Below, piece by piece: positions 13,748 through 23,388 of a DNA stretch of 64,000 bases. Position 1 is the stretch's first letter. Each line of letters begins with the position of its first letter. The position numbers and the translations under genes are program-made. This stretch comes from Actinacidiphila paucisporea. Its GTDB lineage: Bacteria > Actinomycetota > Actinomycetes > Streptomycetales > Streptomycetaceae. The stretch lies in NCBI RefSeq assembly GCF_900142575.1, contig NZ_FRBI01000011.1, positions 1 through 64,000 on the forward strand, written 5' to 3'. Below the pieces are notes generated by a model. The model made no database searches. It was not told where the DNA came from and saw nothing but the letters and a program-made list of their open reading frames with translations.

Positions 13748-16700
13748 GTGGACATATCCCGCCGCGTCTTCTCCACCCTGACCGGCTCCGCCGCCGCCGC
13801 ACTGGCCCTGCCGGCCGCCGCGCACGCGGCCGCGCCCGCGACCCCCGGCGGGCCCGCGCCCACCCCCGCCCCGGGACATCCCGGGCAGGGCGCGGCGCAC
13901 ACCGTGGCCTTCGACCGCTACGCCCTGCTCATCGACGGGCAGCGGGTGCCGATCTGGTCCGGCGAGGTCCACCCCTTCCGGCTGCCCAGCCCCTCGCTGT
14001 GGCTGGACGTCCTGCACAAGATGAAGGCCAACGGCTACAACGCGGTCAGCATCTACGTGGCCTGGAACTACCACTCCCCGGCCCCCGGCAGCTACGACTT
14101 CACCGGCGTCCGCGACCTGGACCGCTTCCTGGACCTGGCCGCCGAGGCCGGGCTGTACGTCATCGCCAGACCCGGCCCGTACATCAACGCCGAGGTGGAC
14201 GCCGGAGGTTACCCGGGCTGGCTGGCCACCACCCCCGGCCGGGCCCGCACCAGCGACCCCGCCTACCTCGCGCACGCCGACGAGTGGCTCACCGAGGTCA
14301 ACCGGATCATCGGCCGCCACCTGTACACCAGGGGCGAAGGCACCGTCGTGCTCTACCAGTTGGAGAACGAGTACGCCTCCTTCGTCACCAGCTCCACCGG
14401 CACCGACTACATGGCCCACCTGTACGCGAAGGTGCGCGCCGACGGCATCGACGTACCGCTCTTCCACAACGACAAGGGCCGCAACGGCTACTGGGTCCCC
14501 GGCAGCTTCGACACCGGTGGCGAGCAGGACCGCTACCTCTACGCCTTCGACGGCTACCCGTCGCCGTCGAGCACCCCGCCCGACTGGGGCTACTTCGGCA
14601 CCGGGGGCGCCAAGGGCGGCTCCACCGCCAGCCCCGCGACCCCCGGCTTCACCGCCGAGTTCGGCGGCGGCTGGTTCGACCCGTGGGGCGGCGCCGAATT
14701 CGGCGGCCTGGGCTACGCCGAATCCCGCAGGACCCGCGACGCGGCGTACGAACGGCGCTTCTACCTCACCAACCTCGCCAACGGCATCAAGGTCCACAAC
14801 GTCTACATGACCTTCGGCGGCACCTCCTGGGGCTGGCTGCCCGCGCCGGTCGTCTACACCTCCTACGACTACGGCGCCGCCATCGACGAGGCACGCAACC
14901 AGACGCCCAAGCTGCTGCCGATGCGGCAGATCGGCTCCATGCTCGCCGCCTTCCCCGACCTGGCGCAGCTGGACCGCGCCGAGGACACCGCGGCCGCCGG
15001 CGGCGCCGTCCGCGTCTACCACCTGGCCAACCCCGAACGCGGCTCGCACCTGTACTTCCTGCGCAACGACAGCACCCAGGGCGCCACCGTCACGCTGCCG
15101 GTGACCACCGCGACCGGCACCGTCACCGTGCCCGCCGCGCCCGGCGGGATGCGGGTCGCCGGCAAGGACATGAAGGTCGTCGCCGCCAACCTGTCGCTGG
15201 GCCGCCGCGCCGTGCTTTACACCACCGCCCAGCCGATGTGGCGGGCCGCCGGCGACACCCAGGACGTCGCCCTGCTCAGCGGCAGGCCCGGCGACCCGGT
15301 CGAGACGGTGCTGGTCTGCCGCAGCCGGCCCACCGTCACGGTCACCGCGGGCAGCGCCGAGGCCGTCTACGACGAGGCCGCGGGCACCCTGCGCGTCAAC
15401 GCGGTCCTGGACGGCCTCACCCGCGTCCGGGTCGAGGGCGGCAGCAGCGCCGTCCCGCTGCTGCTCCTGCTCGCCGACGACACCGCGGCTGCCACCCTGT
15501 GGCCCCGCGACACCCCCGGCGGCCCGGTGCTCGTCCGCGGCCCCGCGCTGCTGCGCACCGCCGAAGTCCACGGCAGGGAACTGGAACTGACCGGCGACAC
15601 CGCCGCGCCCGCCCCGCTGGAAGTGTGGGCACCGCACGGGGTGGAGCACGTCGACTGGAACGGCCGGCGCACCTCGGTCCGCGCCACCCCGGACGGCAGC
15701 CTCGCCGCCGACCGCCTGCTGCCCGGCCCCGCCGACGTGCACCTGCCCGCGCTCACCGGGTGGCGGTATGCCGCGGAGAGCCCCGAGGCCGAGGCCGGCT
15801 TCGACGACCGCGCCTGGCGGGTGTGCGACCTGACCACCTCCCACAGTTCCACCGCCGTGCCCGCCGGACAGCCCGCCGTCCTCTTCGCCGACGACTACGG
15901 CTTCCACTACGGCGACGTCTGGTACCGCGCGACCATCGACGGCGCTGCCGACGCGCAGACCCTGGCGCTGACCTACCAGGGCGGCACGCTGGGCCTGCTC
16001 ATGGCCTGGTGGGACGGCCGACCGCTGGGCACCCACCGGCTGCCGACGCCCACCAAGGCACAGGACACGGTGGCCAGCTGGACCGGCAGCGCGGAATTCG
16101 CCGTGCCCGCCGACCTGCGCGGTGAGGGGCCGCACACGGTGGCGGTCCTGGTCAGGCCGATGGCCCACGCGGAGGACGGCGGCGCCAACGACGCCTTCAA
16201 GGCCGCCCGCGGCCTGCTCGCCGCCACTCTCGACGGCACCGCGCCGACCTGGCGCATCCAGGGCGCGACCGGCACCGAGGATCCGGTACGCGGCCCCCTC
16301 AACACCGGCGGCCTGTACGGCGAACGCGCCGGCTGGCACCTGCCCGGCTTCCCCGACCGGCACTGGTCGCCGGTCGCCCTGCCGCACACCGACTCCCGGC
16401 AGGGCGTCGCCTGGTACCGCACCGACTTCACCCTGCGGATCGACCGCGGCACCGACGCCTCGATCGGCCTGACCCTCACCGACGACCCGGCCCGCGCCTA
16501 CCGCGTGCAGATCTTCCTCAACGGCTGGAATCTGGGCCAGTACGCCAACGACGTCGGCCCGCAGCACACCTTCGTGCTGCCGGGCGGCATCCTGCGCACC
16601 AGCGGTACCAACTCCCTGGCGCTGGCCGTCCTCACCGACGGCACCACCCCCGCCGGCCTGCCGGCGCCCGCCCTGACCCTGCTCGGGGCCGTCGCGGGCG

Positions 16701-16762
16701 GCGTCCCCGTACGGGACGTACCCGCGCCCGGCTACGGGTCGCACGGGGTGCGCGGGCGCTGA
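13748..16762 (+). CDS. Tat-exported glycoside hydrolase family 35 beta-galactosidase
   Basis: 1004 residues. A twin-arginine signal begins the protein (ISRRVFSTLTGSAAAALALP) and is followed by an Ala/Pro linker. The GH35 catalytic barrel starts with the family pattern LIDGQRVPIWSGEVHPFRLP. The proposed acid/base glutamate is in QLENEYAS (about residue 205) and the nucleophile in TAEFGGGWFDPWGG (about 303). C-terminal beta-sandwich domains resemble the jelly rolls of the family. The GTG at 13748 has GAAGGGA six bases upstream; an earlier in-frame reading would bury the signal peptide. It probably cleaves galactose from plant or microbial polysaccharides outside the cell. No transporter sits beside it. 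Confidence 0.92.
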   Translation: MDISRRVFSTLTGSAAAALALPAAAHAAAPATPGGPAPTPAPGHPGQGAAHTVAFDRYALLIDGQRVPIWSGEVHPFRLPSPSLWLDVLHKMKANGYNAVSIYVAWNYHSPAPGSYDFTGVRDLDRFLDLAAEAGLYVIARPGPYINAEVDAGGYPGWLATTPGRARTSDPAYLAHADEWLTEVNRIIGRHLYTRGEGTVVLYQLENEYASFVTSSTGTDYMAHLYAKVRADGIDVPLFHNDKGRNGYWVPGSFDTGGEQDRYLYAFDGYPSPSSTPPDWGYFGTGGAKGGSTASPATPGFTAEFGGGWFDPWGGAEFGGLGYAESRRTRDAAYERRFYLTNLANGIKVHNVYMTFGGTSWGWLPAPVVYTSYDYGAAIDEARNQTPKLLPMRQIGSMLAAFPDLAQLDRAEDTAAAGGAVRVYHLANPERGSHLYFLRNDSTQGATVTLPVTTATGTVTVPAAPGGMRVAGKDMKVVAANLSLGRRAVLYTTAQPMWRAAGDTQDVALLSGRPGDPVETVLVCRSRPTVTVTAGSAEAVYDEAAGTLRVNAVLDGLTRVRVEGGSSAVPLLLLLADDTAAATLWPRDTPGGPVLVRGPALLRTAEVHGRELELTGDTAAPAPLEVWAPHGVEHVDWNGRRTSVRATPDGSLAADRLLPGPADVHLPALTGWRYAAESPEAEAGFDDRAWRVCDLTTSHSSTAVPAGQPAVLFADDYGFHYGDVWYRATIDGAADAQTLALTYQGGTLGLLMAWWDGRPLGTHRLPTPTKAQDTVASWTGSAEFAVPADLRGEGPHTVAVLVRPMAHAEDGGANDAFKAARGLLAATLDGTAPTWRIQGATGTEDPVRGPLNTGGLYGERAGWHLPGFPDRHWSPVALPHTDSRQGVAWYRTDFTLRIDRGTDASIGLTLTDDPARAYRVQIFLNGWNLGQYANDVGPQHTFVLPGGILRTSGTNSLALAVLTDGTTPAGLPAPALTLLGAVAGGVPVRDVPAPGYGSHGVRGR

Positions 16763-16788
16763 GAGCGGCCATCGGGGCATGAGCAGGG

Positions 16789-16815
16789 GCCCGGCACCCG
16801 TGGGGGGCGCCGGGC
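16789..16815 (+). terminator. GC-rich hairpin downstream of beta-galactosidase
   Basis: GCCCGGC (16789-16795) pairs with GCCGGGC (16809-16815) 27 bases after the stop codon. There is no T-run. It is a likely terminator of the beta-galactosidase transcript. Confidence 0.45.
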
Positions 16816-17052
16816 TCCCGGGCGGTGGAGCGCGGCGCGTACGGCGTGGCTGGTTCCGATCCGCCGGTGCCCCTGCCGGGTACGGTCTGGCCGAGCCGGC
16901 TGACGGCGGCGGCGCCCGGCCGCTCGGCGCCGTCGTGTTGCGGGCGGCCGCCTCCGTTGGTGGAATCTCGGGGTAGCCACATGACCACTCTCCGCGTTCT
17001 GGCGACGCCGCACCGCCGTGCCGGGGGCACGGCCACCTACGGAAGGACCGCC

Positions 17053-18003
17053 ATGGCCGGCGACATCACCAACCCCGACTTCGCGGAGCCCGGCATCGGG
17101 GCCGCACCCAAGCACAAGCTGTTCACCGTCAAGAACGCCGACGGCATCCCCGGCTGGGAGGTCACCCAGGACGCCGTCCAGCTCGTCGCGCTGGCACCCG
17201 GCGCGCGCCCCGCCGAGTCCGGCGGCGGCCAGGCGCTGCGGCTCAAGGGCGAGGTCCCCGAGCACGTCGGAGCGGTCAGCCAGACGGTGCCGACCACGCC
17301 GGGCCGCAAGACGACCATCAGCTGGATGGAGTCGCCCGACCTCGCCGGGCCGGCCGAGCCGGGCGCCCGCGAGCAGGACTACACGGTGCTGATCCGCCCG
17401 GTCGAGACGCCCAGGGGCCCGGGCCGGACGAAGGAGGTCTTCGCACCCGCCGGGAGCGCGGGGCCCGCCTGGGTCCGCCGCTCGGTCGACTTCACCCCGA
17501 CGGGCGCGAACGTGACCGTCGAGTTCGGCGCCGGTCTCCGGGGGGCCCTGTCGCCGCTGATCACCGGCCTCGCCCTGACCGCCGGCGACGGCCGTACGCC
17601 GCCGCCGGCCCTGTTCGGCACGGTGACCGGCAGCCCGGTGGGAGCCGAGCCGGGCGAGACGGTCACGCTGACCTTCGCCGTCGGCAACCGCACCGCCGCC
17701 CCCGCGCACGGCGAGAAGGCGACCGTCGTCTTCCGGCCGCTGCCGCCGCTCGCCCCGGCCGCCGGCGCCCCCGGCACCCTCACCTTCCCGGGCAGGCAGC
17801 TCATCGCCGCCGAACCGCCCGCCCAGGGCGCCTTCAAGGTGACCGTCCCGCCCGGCACCGCACCCGGGACCTACCAGGCCGTCGCCGACATCTCCTACGA
17901 CGGCGCCCCGGTCGCCGACGGCACGCTGACCTGGCTGGTCGAGGTGGTGGCCGTCCGCAGTCGCGCGGACCTGGACGAGACGGGGCTGTCGCCCTCCAGG
18001 TGA
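17053..18003 (+). CDS. DUF642-like beta-sandwich protein of unknown function
   Basis: 316 residues. The N-terminal half resembles DUF642/galactose-binding-like folds: NPDFAEPGIG, IPGWEVTQDAVQLVA, then a GQALRLKGEVPEHVGAVSQ strand pair and an FTPTGANVTVEFG end. The C-terminal half is a separate Ig-like/CARDB-type region with EPGETVTLTFAVGNRTAA and a PGTAPGTYQAVADISYDG strand. The ATG at 17053 has GGAAGG six bases upstream. An ATG at 16981 is in frame but lacks a ribosome site. No signal peptide is obvious with either start, which is odd for such folds. It follows the beta-galactosidase by 290 bases. Carbohydrate binding is a guess. Confidence 0.6.
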   Translation: MAGDITNPDFAEPGIGAAPKHKLFTVKNADGIPGWEVTQDAVQLVALAPGARPAESGGGQALRLKGEVPEHVGAVSQTVPTTPGRKTTISWMESPDLAGPAEPGAREQDYTVLIRPVETPRGPGRTKEVFAPAGSAGPAWVRRSVDFTPTGANVTVEFGAGLRGALSPLITGLALTAGDGRTPPPALFGTVTGSPVGAEPGETVTLTFAVGNRTAAPAHGEKATVVFRPLPPLAPAAGAPGTLTFPGRQLIAAEPPAQGAFKVTVPPGTAPGTYQAVADISYDGAPVADGTLTWLVEVVAVRSRADLDETGLSPSR

Positions 18004-18050
18004 CCCCGGGACGGCCCCGCCGGCCGGGCGGTGCCGCCACCCTCCGGTGG

Positions 18051-19283
18051 TCAGCGGGCGGGCTCGACCCGGCCCGCGACCTCGCCGAGGCCGATGCGTA
18101 CGCCGCCCGGCCCGGGCGCCGTCGCCGTGATGACGACCTCGTCCCCGTCCTCCAGGAAGGCCCGGCTGCTGCCGTCCGGCAGCTCCACCGGCCGCTCACC
18201 GCCGTGGGTCAGCTCGATCAGCGCGCCCACGCTGTCCGCGGCAGGCCCGCTGACCGTGCCCGACGCGAAGAGGTCGCCGGGGCGCAGGCTCGCCCCGTTC
18301 ACCGTCAGATGCGCCACCATCTGCGCGTACGTCCAGTACATCGCGGCGAAGGGCGGCCGGGAGACCGTGTGCCCGTTGAGCCGCAGCTCCATCGCGATGT
18401 CCAGGCCGCAGGGCGGCTGCGCGGCGCTGTCGTCGAGGTAGGGGAGCAGCGGGGTGTCACGCGCCGGCGGGGCCGTCCTGGCATGGGCCAGCGCCTCCAG
18501 CGGGACCACCCACGGGGAGACCGACGTCGCGAAGGACTTCCCGAGGAAGGGCCCGAGCGGCACGTACTCCCAGGCCTGCACGTCGCGCGCCGACCAGTCG
18601 TTGAGCAGGCACACCCCGAAGACGTGGTCGTCCGCCTCGGCCATCGCCACCCGCGAACCGCGCTCGGAGGCGCCGCCCACCACGAAGCCCAGCTCCGCCT
18701 CGACGTCCAGCCGCAGCGAGGGCCCGTACGACGGCGCGGCCTCGCCCGCGGCCCTGCGCTGCCCGCACGGCCGCACCACGGGGGAGCCCGACACCACGAC
18801 GGTGCCGGCCCTGCCGTGGTAGCCGATCGGCAGGTGCTTCCAGTTCGGGGTCAGCGGGTCCGCCCCGGCCCGGAAGATCCGGCCGACATTCACCGCGTGG
18901 TGCTCCGAGGCGTAGAAGTCGACATAGTCGGCGACCTCGAAGGGCAGCAGGAGCTCCGCCTCGGCCAGCGGCACCAGCAGCGGCCCGACCGCCTCCCGGT
19001 GGGCCTCACCGGTCAGCCACGCGGTGAGCGCCGTCCGCACCCGGGTCCAGGCCGGGCGCCCCGCGGCCAGCAGCGGGTTCAGCACCGGGGCGGCCAGCAG
19101 CTCCGCGAGGTCCGGCGGCGCCCCCGTCGCCCGTGCCGCGGCGCCCGCGTCCAGCACCCGGTAGCCGTAGCGGACCCCGATGCGCGGCCGCGGGTCGGCG
19201 GCGGTGCGGAAGACCCCGTAGGGCAGGTTGTGCGGCCCGAAAGGATCGTCGTGCGGCACGGTGAACGGGCTCTCGGTGCTCAA
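18051..19283 (-). CDS. fahA: Fumarylacetoacetase
   Basis: Last enzyme of tyrosine/homogentisate catabolism, splitting fumarylacetoacetate to fumarate and acetoacetate. 410 residues, the usual length. Diagnostic segments are the N-terminal HNLPYGVFRT, DFYASEHHAVNVGRIFR, NWKHLPIGYHGRAGTVVVSG, the metal-site ELGFVVG, the LNDWSARDVQAWEYVPLGPF block and the SGTVSGP loop. The start codon at 19283 is TTG, with GGAGG four bases upstream, so a rare start is well supported. It is divergent from the SDR gene. The upstream enzymes of the pathway (hmgA, hpd) are not in the window. Confidence 0.93.
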   Translation of the reverse strand: MSTESPFTVPHDDPFGPHNLPYGVFRTAADPRPRIGVRYGYRVLDAGAAARATGAPPDLAELLAAPVLNPLLAAGRPAWTRVRTALTAWLTGEAHREAVGPLLVPLAEAELLLPFEVADYVDFYASEHHAVNVGRIFRAGADPLTPNWKHLPIGYHGRAGTVVVSGSPVVRPCGQRRAAGEAAPSYGPSLRLDVEAELGFVVGGASERGSRVAMAEADDHVFGVCLLNDWSARDVQAWEYVPLGPFLGKSFATSVSPWVVPLEALAHARTAPPARDTPLLPYLDDSAAQPPCGLDIAMELRLNGHTVSRPPFAAMYWTYAQMVAHLTVNGASLRPGDLFASGTVSGPAADSVGALIELTHGGERPVELPDGSSRAFLEDGDEVVITATAPGPGGVRIGLGEVAGRVEPAR

Positions 19284-19456
19284 CGGACCTCCAGTGCGGG
19301 GCGGCGCGGCCGCCCCGACACTACCGGCCGGGCCTCCGCCGCCGCGTTTGGAGCTGCCCGCAGGTCAAACGTAAAGTTCACCGGAGACCCGGGAGCGTAC
19401 CCGGGCTGCCCCGGGACCCCACAGGACCCGGGCGGGACACGGAGAGCAGCGGCGGG

Positions 19457-20935
19457 ATGACGGCGACGACCCAGGACTTCCACGACCTCGGACACCAGGA
19501 GGACGAGCCCGGCATCGACCCGGCACGCCTCGAGGTCTGCCTGGCCGTGCTCGCCGAACTCGACGGGCTGCCCGTCGACCACCCCGACGCCGTCGCCGTC
19601 CGCCGCGCCACCGCCGGCGTCTACCGCATGGTCAAGCAGCGCCGCCGCCAGGAGCGCAGGGCCGCCAAGACCGCCAACGACAAGGCCGTGACCGAGGCCA
19701 CCGCCACCGGCGCCGCCGACCGCATCGACGACGAGACCCTCGGCATCCAGCTGACCGCCTCGGTCAGCACCGAGATCGCCGGCATCCTGGAGCGCCCCCG
19801 CTCCTGCTACGTCTGCAAGACCCGCTACGTCGAGGTCGACGCCTTCTACCACCAGCTCTGCCAGGACTGCGCCCGCCAGAACCGGGCACGGCGCGACGCC
19901 CGCACCGACCTGACCGGGCGGCGCGCGCTGCTCACCGGCGGCCGCGCCAAGATCGGCATGTACATCGCGCTGCGGCTGCTGCGGGACGGCGCCCACACCA
20001 CCGTCACCACCCGCTTCCCCGGCGACGCCGTCCGCCGCTTCAAGGCCATGCCCGACAGCGACCAGTGGATACACCGGCTCAAGATCGTCGGCATCGACCT
20101 GCGCGACCCCGCCCAGGTGGTGGCCCTCGCCGACTCCGTCGCCGACGACGGCCCGCTGGACATCCTGATCAACAACGCCGCCCAGACCGTGCGCCGCTCC
20201 CCGGCCGCCTACCGCGAACTGGTCGCCGCCGAGGCCGCGCCGCTGCCGGCCGGCGAACTGCCCGCCACCGAGGTCTTCGGCGCCTTCGGCAGCGGCGCCC
20301 GCACCGCCGCGGCACTGCCCGCCCCCCGCCGCGAGTCGCTCACCGCGCAGGACGTCACCGACCTCGCGCTGGTCAGCGGATCGGCCTCACTCGCCAGGAT
20401 CGAGGCCGGCACCGCCATCGACGCGGGCGGCCTGGTGCCCGACCTGGACGCGACCAACACCTGGGTGCAGACCGTCAGCGAGGTCGACCCGGTCGAGCTG
20501 CTCGAAGTCCAGCTGTGCAATGTCACCGCGCCCTTCGTCCTGGTCAGCCGGCTGCGCCCGGCCATGGCCGCGGCGGCGGCCCGCCGCAAGTACGTGGTCA
20601 ACGTCTCCGCCATGGAGGGCCAGTTCTCCCGCGGCTACAAGGGCGCCGGCCACCCGCACACCAACATGGCCAAGGCCGCGCTGAACATGCTCACCCGCAC
20701 CAGCGCGCAGGAGATGCTGGACACCGACGGCATCCTGATGACCGCAGTCGACACCGGCTGGATCACCGACGAGCGCCCCCACCCCGACAAGATCCGCCTC
20801 GCCGCCGAGGGCTTCCACGCCCCCCTCGACCTCGTCGACGGCGCCGCACGCGTCTACGACCCGATCGTGCGCGGCGAGCAGGGCGAGGACCTCTACGGCT
20901 GCTTCCTGAAGGACTACGCCCCCGCGGCCTGGTGA
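19457..20935 (+). CDS. SDR-family protein with N-terminal zinc ribbon and no catalytic tyrosine
   Basis: 492 residues. The N-terminal 150 residues include a likely zinc ribbon: CYVC and CQDC separated by 14 residues (about residues 117-138). A Rossmann-fold SDR domain follows, with nucleotide loop TGGRAKIG (about 158), the NNAAQ motif (ILINNAAQTVRRSP) and an NVSAMEGQF serine. The usual YxxxK is replaced by TNMAK in GHPHTNMAKAALNML, so the catalytic tyrosine is absent at the standard spot. The ATG at 19457 has GGAGAG ten bases upstream. Related proteins exist in actinomycetes; the reaction, if any, is unknown. Confidence 0.82.
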   Translation: MTATTQDFHDLGHQEDEPGIDPARLEVCLAVLAELDGLPVDHPDAVAVRRATAGVYRMVKQRRRQERRAAKTANDKAVTEATATGAADRIDDETLGIQLTASVSTEIAGILERPRSCYVCKTRYVEVDAFYHQLCQDCARQNRARRDARTDLTGRRALLTGGRAKIGMYIALRLLRDGAHTTVTTRFPGDAVRRFKAMPDSDQWIHRLKIVGIDLRDPAQVVALADSVADDGPLDILINNAAQTVRRSPAAYRELVAAEAAPLPAGELPATEVFGAFGSGARTAAALPAPRRESLTAQDVTDLALVSGSASLARIEAGTAIDAGGLVPDLDATNTWVQTVSEVDPVELLEVQLCNVTAPFVLVSRLRPAMAAAAARRKYVVNVSAMEGQFSRGYKGAGHPHTNMAKAALNMLTRTSAQEMLDTDGILMTAVDTGWITDERPHPDKIRLAAEGFHAPLDLVDGAARVYDPIVRGEQGEDLYGCFLKDYAPAAW

Positions 20936-21000
20936 CCTCGCCGGGGTCGCGGCCCGGATAACCCGTGGCCCGCCGGTCCGCGGTCGGTGAGTATGACCCG

Positions 21001-22014
21001 ATGGACGACGCGACACGGGCGGCGGGCGGGGCGGACACGAAGGAGGGCGACCGGGCGCCGGCCCCGGCCGCGACGGGGGTCCGCGCGGACTGGACGGCGG
21101 TGCCCCGCCGGCTGCGGGCGGCCGTCGAGGAGCACCTCGGGGCGCGCGTCGCCGCCGCCGAGACGCAGCACGGCGGCTTCTCGCCCGGAGTCGCCGCACG
21201 GCTGCGGCTCGCCGACGGGCGGCGCGCCTTCGTCAAGGCTGTCAGCGAGGCGCAGAATCCGGAGAGCCCCGGCATCCACCGCACTGAGGCCCGCGTCGCC
21301 GGCGCGCTTCCCGCGCGGGCGCCCGCCCCGCGGCTGCTCGCGTCCTTCGACCAGGACGGCTGGGTGGCGCTGCTCTTCGAGGACGTCGAGGGCCGCACCC
21401 CCGCGCAGCCCTGGCAACCCGCGGAGTTGTCCCGGGTCCTGGCCGCGGTCGGCGACCTCGCCGCCCTCCTCACCCCCTGCCCGATCGACGTGCCGCCCGT
21501 TGCCGAGAGGCAGGCCACGGCCTTCCACGCCTGGCGCACGATCGCCGCGGACCACGCGGCGGGCACCGACGACCTGGCCGGACTCGACCCCTGGGCGGCA
21601 CGCCACCTCGGCACGCTCGCGCGGCTGGAGGCCGGCTGGGTGGCGGGCGCCACCGGGAACACCCTCGCCCACAGCGACCTGCGCGCCGACAACCTGCTGC
21701 TCACCGCGGACGGCCGGGTGTGCGTCGTCGACTGGCCCTGGGCGTGCCGGGCGGCCCCCTGGTACGACCTGCTGCTGATGCTGCCCAGCGTCGCCATGCA
21801 GGGCGGCCCGCCCCCGCACCGGCTCTTCGACCGGCACGAGGTCGCCGCGGGTGCCGCACCCGAGGCCGTCACCGCGGTCCTCGCCGCCTTCACCGGCTTC
21901 CTGCTCGCCGGCGCCCGCCGCCCGTCCCCACCCGGCCTCCCCACCCTCCGCGCCTTCCAGGCCGCCCAGGGCCGGGCCGCCCTGGCCTGGCTGCGCGACC
22001 GCCTCGGCGCCTGA
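21001..22014 (+). CDS. Aminoglycoside phosphotransferase (APH)-family kinase-like protein
   Basis: About 337 residues. The APH fold is recognised by the catalytic loop HSDLRADNLLL (H, D and N residues) and the metal-binding VVDWPWA motif that replaces DFG. A lysine-bearing RRAFVKAV strand lies in the N-lobe. APH-family proteins phosphorylate antibiotics, choline, fructosamine or small metabolites; nothing here shows the substrate and there is no resistance context. The ATG at 21001 is preferred; a GTG at 20965 would add 12 residues. The gene follows the SDR by 65 bases. Confidence 0.78.
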   Translation: MDDATRAAGGADTKEGDRAPAPAATGVRADWTAVPRRLRAAVEEHLGARVAAAETQHGGFSPGVAARLRLADGRRAFVKAVSEAQNPESPGIHRTEARVAGALPARAPAPRLLASFDQDGWVALLFEDVEGRTPAQPWQPAELSRVLAAVGDLAALLTPCPIDVPPVAERQATAFHAWRTIAADHAAGTDDLAGLDPWAARHLGTLARLEAGWVAGATGNTLAHSDLRADNLLLTADGRVCVVDWPWACRAAPWYDLLLMLPSVAMQGGPPPHRLFDRHEVAAGAAPEAVTAVLAAFTGFLLAGARRPSPPGLPTLRAFQAAQGRAALAWLRDRLGA

Positions 22015-22117
22015 GATCGGGCGCCCGCAGGACGGCGGCACGCTCCGTCCGACCCGCGCCCGTACGACCGGGGTGTCCGGCCGGGACATCCCGGCCGGCG
22101 CCGGTACGCTCGGTTCC

Positions 22118-22555
22118 GTGCCGAGCTTCACGGTCGAACGCCGTACGGCGCTGCCGCCGGCCGAGGCGTGGCGCCGGCTGACCACGTGGGAGAACCACAC
22201 CGCCACCGTGCCGCTGACCCGGGTCACCGTGCTGACCCCGCCCCCATCCGGCGCCGGCACGGTCTTCGTCGCCCGCACCGGCCCTGGCCGCGCCTCCTTC
22301 GCCGACCCGATGCGGGTCGCCGTGTGGCAGCCGCCCACCGAGGACGGCGGCCCCGGGCGCTGCCGGCTGGTGAAGACCGGACGGGTCGTCACCGGCTGGG
22401 CCGAGATCGAGGTGCGCGCGGACGGCGCGGGCTCGGCCGTCCGCTGGGAGGAGGATCTGGAGCTGCCCTGGCTGCCCAGGGCCTTCGACGGCCTCACCCG
22501 CGGCGCCGGACGCCGGGTCTTCGCCCGGGTCGTGGACACCCTGCTGGCCGGCTGA
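22118..22555 (+). CDS. SRPBCC (START/polyketide-cyclase-like) family protein
   Basis: 145 residues with the helix-grip signature: an N-terminal strand (SFTVERRTALPPAEAWRRLT), a middle VTVLTPPPSGAGTVFVAR and a final long helix (LTRGAGRRVFARVVDTLLAG). It binds an unknown hydrophobic ligand. The GTG at 22118 is preceded by TACGCT (22105-22110) seven bases away and has no ribosome site, so a leaderless transcript is likely. Longer in-frame readings overlap the kinase gene and are rejected. Confidence 0.75.
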   Translation: MPSFTVERRTALPPAEAWRRLTTWENHTATVPLTRVTVLTPPPSGAGTVFVARTGPGRASFADPMRVAVWQPPTEDGGPGRCRLVKTGRVVTGWAEIEVRADGAGSAVRWEEDLELPWLPRAFDGLTRGAGRRVFARVVDTLLAG

Positions 22556-22651
22556 CGATTCGGCACCGGGAACACCGATGAATTTCGTGCCACCGACCGG
22601 TCCACCCGTACGAGCACACCACCAGTCCCCGGCCCGAGCAGAGGCGGCAGC

Positions 22652-23050
22652 ATGGCGAGCAAGATGTTCGTGAACCTCCCGGTGCAGGACCTGCCGGCGT
22701 CCAAGGCCTTCTTCGAGGCCCTCGGCTTCACTTTCGACCCGGATTTCACCGACGAGAAGGCGGCCTGCATGGTCGTCGGCGAGAGCAATTTCGTGATGCT
22801 GCTGACCGAGGCCTACTTCACGTCCTTCACCGGCCGCCCGGTCTCCGACACCGCGGCGTCCACCGAGGTGATCGTCGCGGTGTCGCAGGACACGGCGGAA
22901 GCGGTCGACCGCATGGGCGCCGCCGCGTCCGCCGCGGGCGGCGAGGCGGCGAAGCACACGCAGGAGGCTTCGCCGATGTACACCCGGGCCTTCCGCGACC
23001 TCGACGGCCACCTGTGGGAGGTCTTCCACCTCCCCCCGACACCGGCCTGA
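22652..23050 (+). CDS. VOC (glyoxalase/bleomycin-resistance fold) family protein
   Basis: 132 residues, one VOC domain of the lactoylglutathione-lyase-like group. The repeat begins with FVNLPVQDLPASKAFFEALG, and the C-terminal strand FRDLDGHLWEVFHL carries the usual H and E metal-ligand positions. Substrate is unknown; many relatives are annotated only as glyoxalase. The ATG at 22652 has a GAGGCGG tract about seven bases upstream. Confidence 0.85.
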   Translation: MASKMFVNLPVQDLPASKAFFEALGFTFDPDFTDEKAACMVVGESNFVMLLTEAYFTSFTGRPVSDTAASTEVIVAVSQDTAEAVDRMGAAASAAGGEAAKHTQEASPMYTRAFRDLDGHLWEVFHLPPTPA

Positions 23051-23139
23051 CCGCACCGGCCCCGCGCCCCTGAAAACGCGTGCCCTCCGCGGCAGAGGCA
23101 CCCCTTACCAGGGGCCAACGCCTGGTCGTAGGAGGACGC

Positions 23140-23345
23140 AGGCCGGAAGGGGCGCGGGGAACTGCGCGACCAGCCACGACGAACCGCGACTGTGAACGCA
23201 GCAGAACGGGGCTCCCACCCCAGGGACGCGGGGCACGGCGCGCGTAACCGCGACGGCGGGAAAGGTGGCCGCCCACCGCAAGGGGCGGGACCCCCGGGGC
23301 GGGGGGACGGCGCGCCCAGCCGCGACGGTGGCCGCGGCCATGGGG
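23140..23345. repeat. Dispersed actinomycete intergenic repeat, copy 1
   Basis: Contains GGGGCGCGGGGAACTGCGCG followed by ACCAGCCACGAC, then two weaker units (GGGACGCGGGGCACGGCGCG and GGGGCGGGGGGACGGCGCG). Between them is GGTGGCCGCCCACCGCAAGG. The same two modules in the same order occur near 51.2 kb. Sequences of this type recur between genes in Streptomyces genomes. Confidence 0.65.
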
Positions 23346-23388
23346 AACCCCGGGGGACCCGCCCGGCCCGACACGCCCGGAAATGGTT

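Noticed and set aside
18051..19283. Candidate for the missing fucose-pathway hydrolase
   Set aside because: Its motifs are those of true fumarylacetoacetase, and it is 24 kb away without the shared operator motif.
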